A stretch of 64,000 nt of DNA from an uncultured Clostridia bacterium (GTDB lineage Bacteria; Cyanobacteriota; Vampirovibrionia; Gastranaerophilales; Gastranaerophilaceae), in NCBI GenBank assembly GCA_945946765.1, contig CAMEWS010000001.1, forward strand, positions 1-64,000, read 5' to 3'. The position numbers and the translations under genes are program-made. Positions 24,813 to 35,190 of this stretch are shown here, piece after piece. The notes under the pieces were generated by a model. It ran no database searches. It was not told the DNA's origin and worked only from the letters and a program-made list of their open reading frames with translations. Numbering within the stretch: position 1 is the first letter of the stretch; each line of letters begins with the position of its first letter.

Positions 24813-25675
24813 ATAAATACCTTCCTCACTGAAAGTTTTTGTTCTTTGTTGTCTTTTTGCGCTATTGCACACAATTTTTCATTTAGCGTTAATAAAATGA
24901 ATTCGTTATTTTCATAATCAGATGTGTTTATACTTCTACCATGAGATACATCGTCATATTCTTTTAAAGTTAATTCCCTTTGTTTATATGTAAGCACATC
25001 AAGTGGGTTAATCAAGTTTTTTTGTACATCAGCAATCTCTTTTATATCTTTTAAATTGACAGCGGTGTCTATGTTGAATAGTCCAGATTTTATTCTCGTT
25101 AAATCTGTCATTATTGCCCCTGTATCCAGCTCAAAGCCTAAATCGTTAACAATAGAACGAATATATGTTCCTTTTGAACACGCTATTTCGAGCGTTGCAG
25201 TTTGCTTTTCATCATCAAATTCTAATAGTTCAAGCTTGCTTATTATTACTTTTCTTTTGGGAATATCGTCAGGAATTATTCCTTTTCTTGCCAGTTCATA
25301 CAGCCTTTTGCCATTATAATGTACTGCACTGTGAGCAGGCGGAATTTGTTCAATATTGCCCTTGAATTTTTCAATATTTTGAAGAATTTCTTCTTTTGTA
25401 ACTTTTTTATCCGAATATTTCTCAATATTTCCTTCCGAATCATAAGTATCAGAGATAAAGCCAAATTGCAGTTTTGCAATATATGCCTTGTCTTCGTTCA
25501 GGTATTCAATGAGACGAGAAGCTTTGCTTATTGCTATGGGTAAAACACCCGTTGCCAATGGGTCTAAAGTGCCCGTGTGTCCGATTTGTTTTATGTGGGT
25601 GATTTTTCGCAAAACTGAAACAACATCGTGCGATGTCATTCCTTGCGGTTTGTTTATATTAAGAAAACCAAACAT
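24809..25675 (-). CDS. truB: tRNA pseudouridine-55 synthase
   Basis: Makes pseudouridine 55 in the T-loop of tRNAs. The catalytic Asp is in GHTGTLDPLATGVLP (about residue 38), with NINKPQGMTSHDVV at the N-terminus, YIAKLQFGFISDTYD near 64 and CSKGTYIRSIVNDLG near 165. At 288 aa the length is normal. It sits in the classical infB-rbfA-truB order. Confidence 0.96.
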   Translation of the reverse strand: MFGFLNINKPQGMTSHDVVSVLRKITHIKQIGHTGTLDPLATGVLPIAISKASRLIEYLNEDKAYIAKLQFGFISDTYDSEGNIEKYSDKKVTKEEILQNIEKFKGNIEQIPPAHSAVHYNGKRLYELARKGIIPDDIPKRKVIISKLELLEFDDEKQTATLEIACSKGTYIRSIVNDLGFELDTGAIMTDLTRIKSGLFNIDTAVNLKDIKEIADVQKNLINPLDVLTYKQRELTLKEYDDVSHGRSINTSDYENNEFILLTLNEKLCAIAQKDNKEQKLSVRKVFI

Positions 25676-25681
25676 GATTGA

Positions 25682-26035
25682 TTATATTTCACCTTTTGAA
25701 ATTTTATCAATCAAATCCATTACCTTTGTGCCTCTTTCAATGGAGTCGTCAGGTATAAAGCGAAGTTCGGGAGTTAATCGTAAGCGGATTCTTTTGCCAA
25801 CTTCGTAGCGGATTTTAGAAACATTGTCTTCTAAAGCTTCAATTGTTTTTTGTTTTGCTTCTTCGTTTGTTGTAAATACCGAAAAATATACTTTTGCAAA
25901 TGAATTGTCATGTGCTAATTCAATATCAGTAATTGAAATTACACCGTTAATGCGTGAATCTCTGATATCTTTTTGTATGATATCAGCAATTTCTTTCATT
26001 AATGTTTTTCTTACACGTTCGTTTCTTAAGGACAT
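25682..26035 (-). CDS. rbfA: Ribosome-binding factor A
   Basis: A 117-aa KH-fold protein needed for 30S maturation and cold adaptation. It has NERVRKTLMKEIADIIQKDI, the strand TDIELAHDNSFAKVYFSVF, and LRLTPELRFIPDDSIERG near the end, all typical. I start at the ATG at 26035, four bases after the infB stop. It is translated between infB and truB. Confidence 0.95.
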   Translation of the reverse strand: MSLRNERVRKTLMKEIADIIQKDIRDSRINGVISITDIELAHDNSFAKVYFSVFTTNEEAKQKTIEALEDNVSKIRYEVGKRIRLRLTPELRFIPDDSIERGTKVMDLIDKISKGEI

Positions 26036-26039
26036 AGTT

Positions 26040-28541
26040 TTATACCAATTCTTGTCTTTCAACTTCTTCTGTTGTAGAAACTTCGATTATATCGCCTTCT
26101 TGAAGGTCGTTAAATTTGGCAAAAGATATACCGCATTCAAAGCCTGTTGCAACTTCTTTAACGTCATCTTTAAAACGTTTGAGCTGGTCAATTGTACCGG
26201 TGAATATTGTTTGACCGTCACGAACGATTTTTGCGGTTTTGCCTCTGATGATTTTACCTTCCGTAACGTAGCAACCTGCAATTTTGCCTGCTTTACCAAC
26301 TGTAAATATTTGTCTGACTTCAGCTTTACCCAGTGCAACTTCTTTAATTTCAGGTTGCAAGAGGTTAAGCATTGTTTTTTCCAAATCTTCTAAGATTTGA
26401 TAAATAATATCGAATTTTTTAATTGTTACGCCTTCACGAGCGGCAGCCAATTCTGCATTATTGTCTTCTTTAACTGTAAAGCCTAAGATAATAGCGTTAC
26501 TTGCTGATGCTAACATAACATCGGCTTCTGAAATATCTCCAACTCCGATGTGGATAAGCTTGATAATGATTTCATTTGATTTGAATTGTCCGATAGCTTG
26601 TGAAAGAGCCTCTGCTGAACCGTTTGTATTAGCTTTAATGATAAGGTTAAGGTGTTGATAACCGTCATCGCTTTCGCCAACAACTTCGTTTCTGATGTGG
26701 TTAGGAAGCATAGCTTCAAGTCTTGAGTTTCTTTCTTTTTCTTTTCGTTCGGAAACTATTGCTCTCATGACTTTTTCGTTTTCAACAACTTCAAATTTGT
26801 CACCTGCTTGAGGGACTTCAGTAAGACCCAAAATTTCAACAGGTGTAGAAGGTGTTGCTTTTTTAACTCGTTCACCTGAGTCGGAAAGAAGTGCTCTTAC
26901 TTTTCCGCAAACGTTACCTACTACAACACAGTTACCTGTTTTTAACGTACCGTTTTGTACAAGTAAAGTTGCAACAGGACCTTTACCTTTATCAAGATTT
27001 GCCTCAATAACAACACCTGTTGCAGGTGCATCAGGGTTGGCCTTAAGGTCTTGTACTTCTGCAAGTAAAAGAATATATTCAAGCAATTCATCGATGCCTT
27101 GACCTTGCAATGCGCTTACTTTTACACAAACCGTATCTCCGCCCCATTCTTCGGGAACAAGACCGTGTTCCGTTAATTGCTGCAATATTTTATCAGGGTT
27201 GGCATCAGGTTTATCACATTTGTTAACAGCGACAATGATGGGTACTTCTGCTGCTTTGGCATGGTTAATAGCTTCAATTGTTTGAGGCATAATGCCGTCA
27301 TCCGCTGCAACTACAAGAATTGCAATATCAGTAGATTTTGCACCTCTGGCACGCATTTCTGTAAATGCTTCGTGACCCGGAGTATCTATAAAGACAATTT
27401 TTTTGTTGTTCAAATATACGGTATAAGCACCGATAGATTGTGTTATACCACCAACTTCGGTAGAAACAATTTTGTGTTTTGATGCACGAATTGAGTCGAG
27501 CAATGTTGTTTTACCATGGTCAACGTGCCCCATGATGCTGATAACCGGTGCTCTTCTTTTAAGCAATTTCGGGTCAATTGCTGCAAGCTCTTTTGCTTCT
27601 TCTTCTTTTTGAAGTTCTTCTTCCATAAATGCTTCTAGGTCTTCTTCTTGAACTTCTATTTCAAAATTGGCACAAACTTTTTTTGCAGTAGCTACATCAA
27701 TTACCTGATTTACTGTAGCCAGAATACCTTCCATCATAAGAAATTTAACAATTTCAGCTGATGCCTTGTTTATTTTATCGGACAGTTCACCAACAGTTAG
27801 AGGTTGGTTAATTACAACACTTTTTACTTCAACAGTTGTTTCTTCCGCATGAGTTCTTTTTTTGTGTTTTTGTGCATTTGCTTTTTCAAGACTTATTCTT
27901 TCTTGTTCTTCTTCTTTTGAACGATATTGTCTGTCTTGTTTTTTACCGCTTTTTTTCTTACCGCCGCCTTTTGTTTCATAAATTTCTTGCGGAATTATAT
28001 GACGTTGAATAGGCTTTTTGTCTATTGTTGAAGTTGGGGTACCTTCTTTTTTTGTAAATGTTTTTTTGCCTGTCGAATCTTTTTTATCGGCTGTTTTATC
28101 TACCGTTTTTTGTGGTCTTGGTGGTAAAACAGGCTCTATTTTGCCAAGTTTTACTTTTGGTTTTGGTAATTCTGAAGAAACTGTTTTTTCTTTAGATACA
28201 GTTTGTTTTGTTTCAGGCTTTTGAATTTGAGGTTCTACTTTCCCTAATTTGACTTTTGGTGCAGGTTTTGTTTCTTCATTTGCTTTGGATTCTTTTGTTT
28301 CAGTTGTTTCTTCTTCTGCTTTAGGTTTTGCTTTTTTCACAATAAAAGCCTTAGGCTTTTTGGTTTCTGCTGCCTTTGGCTCTCTTAAAAGATCTTTTAA
28401 TTTTTTTGCTTGCGATTCAGAGATAACACTGGAATGTGACTTGACTTTTACACCAAGTTTGGTATCAAGTTGTTCGATTACTTCTTTATTGGGTAAATTT
28501 AGTTCTTTTGCTAAATCATAAACTCTTACGGTATCTGTCAT
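26040..28541 (-). CDS. infB: Translation initiation factor IF-2
   Basis: An 833-aa GTPase that delivers initiator tRNA. The N-terminal IF2_N motif ([20 protein letters not shown]) is followed by a long Lys/Glu/Thr-rich variable region with repeated PKVKLGK segments (about 90-260). Then come a second IF2_N, the G domain with [11 protein letters not shown] (about residue 338), [16 protein letters not shown] and NKCDKP, and domains II-IV. It is the core of the operon with rnpM, rbfA and truB. GGAGAA lies 12 bases before the ATG. Confidence 0.97.
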   Translation of the reverse strand: MTDTVRVYDLAKELNLPNKEVIEQLDTKLGVKVKSHSSVISESQAKKLKDLLREPKAAETKKPKAFIVKKAKPKAEEETTETKESKANEETKPAPKVKLGKVEPQIQKPETKQTVSKEKTVSSELPKPKVKLGKIEPVLPPRPQKTVDKTADKKDSTGKKTFTKKEGTPTSTIDKKPIQRHIIPQEIYETKGGGKKKSGKKQDRQYRSKEEEQERISLEKANAQKHKKRTHAEETTVEVKSVVINQPLTVGELSDKINKASAEIVKFLMMEGILATVNQVIDVATAKKVCANFEIEVQEEDLEAFMEEELQKEEEAKELAAIDPKLLKRRAPVISIMGHVDHGKTTLLDSIRASKHKIVSTEVGGITQSIGAYTVYLNNKKIVFIDTPGHEAFTEMRARGAKSTDIAILVVAADDGIMPQTIEAINHAKAAEVPIIVAVNKCDKPDANPDKILQQLTEHGLVPEEWGGDTVCVKVSALQGQGIDELLEYILLLAEVQDLKANPDAPATGVVIEANLDKGKGPVATLLVQNGTLKTGNCVVVGNVCGKVRALLSDSGERVKKATPSTPVEILGLTEVPQAGDKFEVVENEKVMRAIVSERKEKERNSRLEAMLPNHIRNEVVGESDDGYQHLNLIIKANTNGSAEALSQAIGQFKSNEIIIKLIHIGVGDISEADVMLASASNAIILGFTVKEDNNAELAAAREGVTIKKFDIIYQILEDLEKTMLNLLQPEIKEVALGKAEVRQIFTVGKAGKIAGCYVTEGKIIRGKTAKIVRDGQTIFTGTIDQLKRFKDDVKEVATGFECGISFAKFNDLQEGDIIEVSTTEEVERQELV

Positions 28542-28669
28542 TATATGTATTATTCTCCAAATTCTTATCTTTTAAACGGTATTGACAATATTGAATGCTG
28601 AACCGTTATATCTGCTCTTTTAAAACAGGTCCTTTTATATTAAACCTGATAATATATTTTTAACACAAT

Positions 28670-28936
28670 CTATGTTTCAAGTACAGCCCTGATTTTTTCT
28701 TTAATAGTTTCATCAATTTTTGATTTTAGAATTTTAAAAAGTTTTCCTTTTTTTAAAGCTTTTTCAATACATTCTGCATTTTTACAAATATATACGGAAC
28801 GACCTGTAAATTTGGAATCAGGCATTACTCTAACTTCGCCGTTTTTGTTACGGGTTATTTTTATTAGATTTCCTTTAGAGTTTTCTGTGCTGCAGCCACA
28901 ACATTTTCGGATTTGAGTTTTGGTCGTTTTACTCAT
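28670..28936 (-). CDS. rnpM: YlxR/RnpM family RNA-binding protein
   Basis: An 88-aa protein with the family pattern RKCCGC near the N-terminus, LIKITRNKNGEV, and the conserved GRSVYICKNAECIEKALKKG (near 45-65). Members sit between nusA and infB in most bacteria and modulate RNase P. Here nusA is absent and purD takes its place. The ATG lies one base after the purD stop. A 128-bp spacer without visible features separates it from infB. Confidence 0.88.
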   Translation of the reverse strand: MSKTTKTQIRKCCGCSTENSKGNLIKITRNKNGEVRVMPDSKFTGRSVYICKNAECIEKALKKGKLFKILKSKIDETIKEKIRAVLET

Positions 28937-28937
28937 T

Positions 28938-30203
28938 TTAATATCCAATCAATATAGTTTTGCCTATATCTTTTCTGTATTTTTTAGATTCAAATTCTAT
29001 TATATCAACACATTCGTACATTTTTTTTGCTGCAAATTCCAATGTTGAAGCGTTAGTTGTAACGGTAAGAGTGCGCCCGCCTGAAGTACAAAAATTGTTT
29101 TCATTGTTTTTAAATGTGTTAAAATGTGCGATATTACATTGTTCTTCGGCTTCTTCTGTTCCTGCAATAGGGCATCCGTATTGACCTTCTGATGGGTAAT
29201 TACCTGAATTAAGAACAACTGAAGTGCTAAATAATGGTTTTATCGGAATTTCATTGTAGTCATCAACAAGCGATCCTACAATTGCTGCTTTAAATAAATT
29301 CAATAAGTTTGTATCTAATAACTCTAAAACACATTGTGCGTCAGGCTCTTTCAAAAACGAATTAAATTCAATGACATTCAACTTTCCTTCTCTGTCGATA
29401 ATTAAATCAATACCAAGAATTCCGATGTATTGGTTTCCGTTTTTAGCCAATTCGTCTAAAGCAGGATAAACTATTCCTTTAAAAATTTCTCTTTCAATTG
29501 CACTATTTATCATATAAGATGGTGCGTATGCCCCTAGGCCGGAGGTTATTACGCCACCATTTCCTTCTTTTGAACCTTTGTATGGAACGACTGATGATAA
29601 TGGCATTGCGTTATACCCGTCTGTTATGACATAGTATGAAAACTCTTGTCCTTGAACAAAATCTTCAATTACAACTTTTTTGTGTTTATTGTCAAACATA
29701 TTTTCAATAACTCTTTTTGCAATTTTGAAATTGTCGCAGATAAATACGTTTTCCCCATGCATATGCATATCTGTTTTTACAACCAGCGGATATTTTGATT
29801 TTCTGGCATAATCTATCGCCAGATTTTCTCTTTCAAATATTCCGAATTTTGGAGTGGAAATTTTAGATTTATACATGAATTTTTTGCCGATAGATTTGTA
29901 TTGAGCAATTTTACCTGCTTCTTGTGTTGGGGCAAAAATCATTAAGCCTTCTTCGTTGAATTTTTCGGCAATACCTTCATTTATTGCGGTTTCGGAACAA
30001 ACTATTGTTAAATCTATTTCATTGGCTTTGGCAAATTCAACAAGCGTATTGGTATCATCAGCTTTTATATCTATGCAATTTGCAAATTCACTAATTGCAT
30101 CATTGCCTGGGGCTACAAATACGAGTGATGTGTTTTCGTAATAAGATATTAATTTTGCTAATGTATATTCCTTAGCTCCTGAACCTACTATTAAAACTTT
30201 CAT
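28938..30203 (-). CDS. purD: Phosphoribosylamine-glycine ligase (GARS), divergent
   Basis: A 421-aa ATP-grasp protein in the order expected for PurD: N-terminal Rossmann start KVLIVGSGAKEYTLAKLI (usual GGREHAL replaced by GAKEYTL), SETAINEGIAEKFNEEG, YPLVVKTDMHMHGENVFIC in the ATP-grasp domain, VIEDFVQGQEFSYYVITDG, and LNVIEFNSFLKEPDAQ where canonical PurD has RFGDPETQ. These deviations mean it could be a paralogue with another substrate. The normal reaction adds glycine to phosphoribosylamine in purine synthesis. GAGGAT precedes the ATG. It heads the rnpM-infB operon. Confidence 0.78.
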   Translation of the reverse strand: MKVLIVGSGAKEYTLAKLISYYENTSLVFVAPGNDAISEFANCIDIKADDTNTLVEFAKANEIDLTIVCSETAINEGIAEKFNEEGLMIFAPTQEAGKIAQYKSIGKKFMYKSKISTPKFGIFERENLAIDYARKSKYPLVVKTDMHMHGENVFICDNFKIAKRVIENMFDNKHKKVVIEDFVQGQEFSYYVITDGYNAMPLSSVVPYKGSKEGNGGVITSGLGAYAPSYMINSAIEREIFKGIVYPALDELAKNGNQYIGILGIDLIIDREGKLNVIEFNSFLKEPDAQCVLELLDTNLLNLFKAAIVGSLVDDYNEIPIKPLFSTSVVLNSGNYPSEGQYGCPIAGTEEAEEQCNIAHFNTFKNNENNFCTSGGRTLTVTTNASTLEFAAKKMYECVDIIEFESKKYRKDIGKTILIGY

Positions 30204-30255
30204 AAATTATCCTCATTATTTTGTTTAAATATTATACTACACATCCTTCAATATT

Positions 30256-30287
30256 AAAAAAGCCCTTACAAAATGTAAGAGCTTTTT
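30256..30287 (-). terminator. Terminator of the gene at 30339-31208
   Basis: AAAAAGC-C-CTTACA pairs with TGTAAG-A-GCTTTTT around an AAA loop, with one C/A mismatch. It is followed on the right by short TTTGGTTAG direct repeats (30285-30310). Confidence 0.8.
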
Positions 30288-30338
30288 GGTTAGTTTGGTT
30301 AGTTTGGTTGGATATTTTATTTAAATTTATAATTTTTG

Positions 30339-31208
30339 TTATGAAGTTAGTGCACCGACTAAACCGACAATACCACCGATTACACCACCGATTATAGGAC
30401 CGCCGCAGATAGAACCTACTGCAAAACCGGTTCCTATAGCCGCAAGTACACCGCCTGTTTTACCGAAAACTTCTTTTGTTTTTACTGATTTAGGTGTTTG
30501 TGAGCCTTCGATTTTTGATATAATATCTTCTGCTGAATATTTTTGTGCATTGCCGAAGCTGATTGTGTTCCAGAAGGCATTTGCTAATGCACTGTCGCAA
30601 TTTTCTTGGATTAATGCCTTTAAGTCTTGACCTGTTGCGGCTTGGAACTGTTCTTTTGCGCAGTTTCTCAAAGTCATTTCAAGTCGTACCGGATCATCTT
30701 TAAATTCTTCTTGCAATCTTACATACAATGGTGAATGTCTTAATGAATTAACAATTCTTTCAAATTGTACGGGTATTTGATCCGATTCACCTTCTATTAT
30801 TACTGTTTGCAATGAGTTACAAGCTTCTCTGATTGAGCCTGTTAAACCATCTGTTGCAGAAGCATAGTTTTTGGAGGATTTCCCTTCATTGTATTGAGTT
30901 TCTCTTGCGGCATCTCTAAGTTCCGCATCGTAAACCAATCTGTCTTTAAAGTCCATGTTTAGGTATTCTCTGTATTTTGGAGATAACATCATGTAAGGGT
31001 TGTACATTCCCATTCCCGGTACTATACCACCGCCGTACCCATATCCGTAACCCATATTTACGTCTATTGGTAGGTTATAAACAGGAGATGTGCCAAGTCC
31101 AAAATCTTGGGCATATTGTGAATTTAAATCCATTGCGCCTGCACCTACAGGATTTGCTATGGTTTGATACTGGCTTGGGTAACCATAAATTCCTGATATT
31201 CCGTTCAT
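30339..31208 (-). CDS. Unknown protein with Gly/Tyr-rich N-terminus and C-terminal glycine zipper
   Basis: A 289-aa protein of unknown family. The N-terminal 75 residues are rich in Gly, Tyr, Met and Pro (MGYGYGYGGGIVPGMGMYNP). The middle is helical and charged (residues 85-230). The last 40 residues are a glycine-zipper-like hydrophobic stretch (GGVLAAIGTGFAVGSICGGP and IIGGVIGGIVGLVGALTS), which can insert in membranes or oligomerise. Its layout resembles the coiled-coil protein at 21868-22797 in reverse. GGAGG six bases before the ATG at 31208 fixes the start. Confidence 0.65.
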   Translation of the reverse strand: MNGISGIYGYPSQYQTIANPVGAGAMDLNSQYAQDFGLGTSPVYNLPIDVNMGYGYGYGGGIVPGMGMYNPYMMLSPKYREYLNMDFKDRLVYDAELRDAARETQYNEGKSSKNYASATDGLTGSIREACNSLQTVIIEGESDQIPVQFERIVNSLRHSPLYVRLQEEFKDDPVRLEMTLRNCAKEQFQAATGQDLKALIQENCDSALANAFWNTISFGNAQKYSAEDIISKIEGSQTPKSVKTKEVFGKTGGVLAAIGTGFAVGSICGGPIIGGVIGGIVGLVGALTS

Positions 31209-31375
31209 AACCAACCTCCAAAATCTTATCCTTGCGGATATATAACCTTTTAATCTAACCTTACTCTTATATAAAAACATTTTGTTTTTCATAATTGCCT
31301 CATTAAAAAAATATTCTTAACATTTGTTAACATTCCAATGTAATTTTAATGTTAGAATGATATGGGGAATATATT

Positions 31376-34300
31376 ATGCTTATTCAAGGCAGCACTGTAT
31401 CAGATAGAACAAAAAATGTTATACGTTATTATACCGACATCATTGATAGTGGCATAGATGCTTCTAAAGTGCTTGTTTTGATGTTAAATTCCTACAAGAA
31501 AAAACAGTTCATTAATGCATTTAAACAAAATACGAAAATCAAGCATTATGAGAATCCTAAAATTTATACATTTAACGGATTGGTGTACAATACTATACTG
31601 GACAATTGGCCGATAATTGAAAAATCTATAAAATTTGGTCATTCAGTTGTCCTTCCCAATTTGACAGGACTGGAAATTTCTCAATTGTTTTTAAAAAAGG
31701 CTATAAAAGAAATTGGGTTTTCTGATTACAATTCTAAAATAAATTTGTTGCACCAGCTGTTTAGACGTTATTCTCTGATTTCTAACAATAATTTGTCGGA
31801 ATCGGATGTAAAATATCGTGCAAATATTTTGCGTGAATCATTTGCCCAAGATGCTACACTGGCAATAGAAAACTACAAAAAACACACTCTCGAATACAGG
31901 GCTTTTGATTATATAAGGCAGTTAGATTTATTTAAGTTTGTAATAGCCGAAACCCATTATTTTAAAGATATTGAGTACCTTATCGTTGATGATGCAGACG
32001 AAATTACTCCGTTAGTTTTTGATTTTATAAAATTTTTAAAGCCCCAATTAAAAGGAATATGTATAGGATATGACAGACTAGGTTCAACAAGGTTGGGTTT
32101 TTTAAATACTGATGCGTATACGGTTAAAAATTTAGAAAAATTATTTGAAACTGATGAAAGTGTAGCAATTGACAATATAAGTTATAAGCCGATTGAAGTT
32201 GAACTACAGTCTTTTACCCGACGTTTGGAAATGATTGATTTTGCATTAGATAAAATAGTCAGCCTAGTTAAGGCAGGTGTGAAACCTTCGGACATAAACA
32301 TTGTTACTCCGATAATTGATAATTCTTTAAAATTTGCAATACAAGAGAAGCTAGACGAAAAAAATATAAAATATCAGTTTTTTTCAGGGAGTGAAAAACT
32401 GGTCTCAACACCAATAGTAAACAATACAATAAAATTGTTATTGGCTTCATTATCGGAAAAAATCGATGCAACTGACTTGCGAGATATTCTTTGCTGTTTG
32501 GTTAAAATTCCAATTAAGTATTGTTTGCCTGTTATTAATGCATACATATCTTTAAATGATTTTGTATATGTTGATTTGGGAGAAGAATGTTACAACAATT
32601 CTTTAAAACTTTTTACGGAAACTTTTAATAAGATTAAATCTGATGAATTTAGTCTTTCCGATAAAATTTGGTTGATTTACAAAGGACTGATAAAGCTTGA
32701 CAAGGATGAGTTGAAGCAAATTGAAGCTTTTAATTTTTTTATTAAACAAATAGACGACTTTGAAAGCGTGTTCGGAGATTATAAATATAATATTTCTATG
32801 CAAAAAACAATCTTAAAACAGTTGCAAAATTCTATTATTTCAGAAAATCCTTCATTAGCTCCCGAAATTGATAGCGATAGTGTTGTGGTTGCAACGGCAC
32901 AGAAAACCATTGATTTTTCAATAACAAGTTCATATCAAATATGGTTGGATATATCATCTTCTCAATGGAAAAAAGATGATTTTGGTACATTATATAATGC
33001 GTGGGTCTTTCAACGTTCTTGGAATAAAGATGATTTTACTTATGAAGACAATTTGAAACTTTGTGATTACAAGCTAAAAAAACAATTGCGTAAACTTTCT
33101 GTATTAACGAAAAATATTTTTGCTTATTCCAGTTTTTTTGATATTGAAGGTAATGAAAATTTTGGTGGAATAGAATCATTTATAAGAAGATCTGAAGAAA
33201 ATGTTGTTCAAAATGTTTCATACAATTTTATTCCCAGAGAAGACCAAATTCCTGTTTTTAATTACAAATCAGGAAAAATGGCAATATCGGCCGTCCCCGG
33301 TGCAGGGAAAACAACCGTGCTTTTAGCTTTGGTAATTAAATTGTTGAAAGAAGGTGTAAATAGTTCGAATATTTTTGTTCTGACTTATATGGATTCAGCA
33401 GCACGTAATTTTAAAGAACGAATTAATTCTTCGTGTCCAACATTAGGTAACATGCCGAATATTTCTACTATACATGGTTTAGCCTTAAGGATTTTAAAAG
33501 AAAATTCTAATTATTTAAAAGTAGGATTGGAGAATGATTTTGAAGTGTGTGACGATAATTATCGTCAGCGCATTATTCGTGAAGTTATGCTAAAAATGAA
33601 TATTAGTCAAGATGATTATGACAAGTATGAAAAAGCTGTTTCCTCCATCAAGCTTTCAGGAATGGATAAAATTCCTTATGTTAAAGACTTTGAATTGAGT
33701 AAATTTTTAAAATTTTATAATTTATACAACAGGTATTTAAAGTCCAAAAACCTTATAGATTATGATGATATGCTTTTTTACAGTGTGAAAATATTGGAAG
33801 AAAATAAGGATACAGCACAATATTATCAAGATATTTGTGAATATTTAATAGAGGATGAGGCTCAAGATTCCTCATATATTCAACAACGGTTATTGAATAT
33901 ATTAAGCGCAAAACACAAAAATCTTATACGTTGCGGTGATGTTAACCAGTCAATTACCACAACTTTTACAAATACGGATTTAGATGGTTTTAGGTCATTT
34001 TCGCAAAGTTCAAAATGCGTGTTAATGAATCACTCTCAACGCTGTGCTAAAGGAATTTATGAATTTGCGAATAAATTGATTGATTATTCAAAAACTTCTG
34101 ATTCTGTAAATGGGGCTTTTTTTGATATAAAGATGCAAGGGGTTGACGGCAAGAATCCTGTTGATAAAGACTCATTGCAAACAATGCTTTTTGATAATTA
34201 CAAACAAGAACAAGCTTTTATATTGGAAAAAATAAGAAAAATTCAATTACAACAACAAGATGCTTCCATCGCAATATTGGTAAGAAATAATTATTATATT

Positions 34301-35188
34301 GAAGATTATGCATCTATGCTAAAAGAACATGGATACAGCGTGATTACAAAAAATGACACATTAAATAGCCAGCCCGTATTTGCTCTTTTGTTTGCTGTTT
34401 TAAAATTTAGGATTCATCCTTGGGATAACGAGAATGTTTTAGAGTTTGCTTCAGTGTTAAAGAAGCAAAGATTAGCTTTGCTTTCTGATGAAGACATTGA
34501 TTTTATTGAAAATTTAAATGCACCTTTTATTGTAAAAGATGAATCAGAATTGCCTTCTCAAAAACTTGTGCAATTATTGTGGGATTTAAATTACTGGGCA
34601 CAATACCCTGTAACTGATTTAGATGAGTTGGTGATAAAATCCGGGTGTTATTATTATTCAACAGAAGTTGAAAAGTCAAATATTTATATGGTAGCACTTT
34701 TTGTTAAAAACTTGTTGCTTCAATATTCAGATACAGATACATTTATTGAAAAACTGACAGTGTTATCTAATAAACCTACACTGAGTAAATATAAGTTTTT
34801 TGAAAACAAAAATGAAGAAGACGAGAAAAAATCGGGTATTCAGGTAATGACATACCACAAATCAAAGGGTGATGAGTTTGATTATGTATTTATACCACAA
34901 ATGTGTGAAGATATTTTGCCGTTAGATGTAAAAAATATTAAAATTAAACCAAAAGAACGGTTTATAGAATCCGTTAAAGCTATAAACTTAAAATATGTAA
35001 AAAAAGACGAATTGTCGCTTAAAAAGTTTATTGCACAAGAAAATATAAGGTTGTTGTATGTTGCGGTAACAAGAGCCAAAAAACAGCTTTTTATTACTTG
35101 CGCAAGGAAGTATAAAATTTTTTCAAAAATAAAAGCTGTCAAACCCTCAGTTTTGTATGAATGTTTATTTGATTCTTTAGGAGTTTAA
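31376..35188 (+). CDS. Double-module UvrD-family helicase (AddA/AddB-like fusion)
   Basis: A 1270-aa protein made of two UvrD/Rep-like modules. The C-terminal half is a full SF1A helicase: AVPGAGKTT (about 641), ISTIHGLALRIL, LIDYDDMLFY, motif II EDEAQD (about 825), GDVNQSI, VMTYHKSKGDEFDYVFIP, and motif VI LLYVAVTRAKK (about 1225). The N-terminal half keeps the same order in worn form: IQGSTVSDRT in place of Walker A, IYTFNGLVYNTIL, YLIVDDADE (about 202) and VVVATAQKTIDFS. In AddAB the AddB subunit also carries a degraded helicase module. The start has GGGGAA upstream. The nuclease gene follows after 2 bp. Confidence 0.82.
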   Translation: MLIQGSTVSDRTKNVIRYYTDIIDSGIDASKVLVLMLNSYKKKQFINAFKQNTKIKHYENPKIYTFNGLVYNTILDNWPIIEKSIKFGHSVVLPNLTGLEISQLFLKKAIKEIGFSDYNSKINLLHQLFRRYSLISNNNLSESDVKYRANILRESFAQDATLAIENYKKHTLEYRAFDYIRQLDLFKFVIAETHYFKDIEYLIVDDADEITPLVFDFIKFLKPQLKGICIGYDRLGSTRLGFLNTDAYTVKNLEKLFETDESVAIDNISYKPIEVELQSFTRRLEMIDFALDKIVSLVKAGVKPSDINIVTPIIDNSLKFAIQEKLDEKNIKYQFFSGSEKLVSTPIVNNTIKLLLASLSEKIDATDLRDILCCLVKIPIKYCLPVINAYISLNDFVYVDLGEECYNNSLKLFTETFNKIKSDEFSLSDKIWLIYKGLIKLDKDELKQIEAFNFFIKQIDDFESVFGDYKYNISMQKTILKQLQNSIISENPSLAPEIDSDSVVVATAQKTIDFSITSSYQIWLDISSSQWKKDDFGTLYNAWVFQRSWNKDDFTYEDNLKLCDYKLKKQLRKLSVLTKNIFAYSSFFDIEGNENFGGIESFIRRSEENVVQNVSYNFIPREDQIPVFNYKSGKMAISAVPGAGKTTVLLALVIKLLKEGVNSSNIFVLTYMDSAARNFKERINSSCPTLGNMPNISTIHGLALRILKENSNYLKVGLENDFEVCDDNYRQRIIREVMLKMNISQDDYDKYEKAVSSIKLSGMDKIPYVKDFELSKFLKFYNLYNRYLKSKNLIDYDDMLFYSVKILEENKDTAQYYQDICEYLIEDEAQDSSYIQQRLLNILSAKHKNLIRCGDVNQSITTTFTNTDLDGFRSFSQSSKCVLMNHSQRCAKGIYEFANKLIDYSKTSDSVNGAFFDIKMQGVDGKNPVDKDSLQTMLFDNYKQEQAFILEKIRKIQLQQQDASIAILVRNNYYIEDYASMLKEHGYSVITKNDTLNSQPVFALLFAVLKFRIHPWDNENVLEFASVLKKQRLALLSDEDIDFIENLNAPFIVKDESELPSQKLVQLLWDLNYWAQYPVTDLDELVIKSGCYYYSTEVEKSNIYMVALFVKNLLLQYSDTDTFIEKLTVLSNKPTLSKYKFFENKNEEDEKKSGIQVMTYHKSKGDEFDYVFIPQMCEDILPLDVKNIKIKPKERFIESVKAINLKYVKKDELSLKKFIAQENIRLLYVAVTRAKKQLFITCARKYKIFSKIKAVKPSVLYECLFDSLGV

Positions 35189-35190
35189 AA

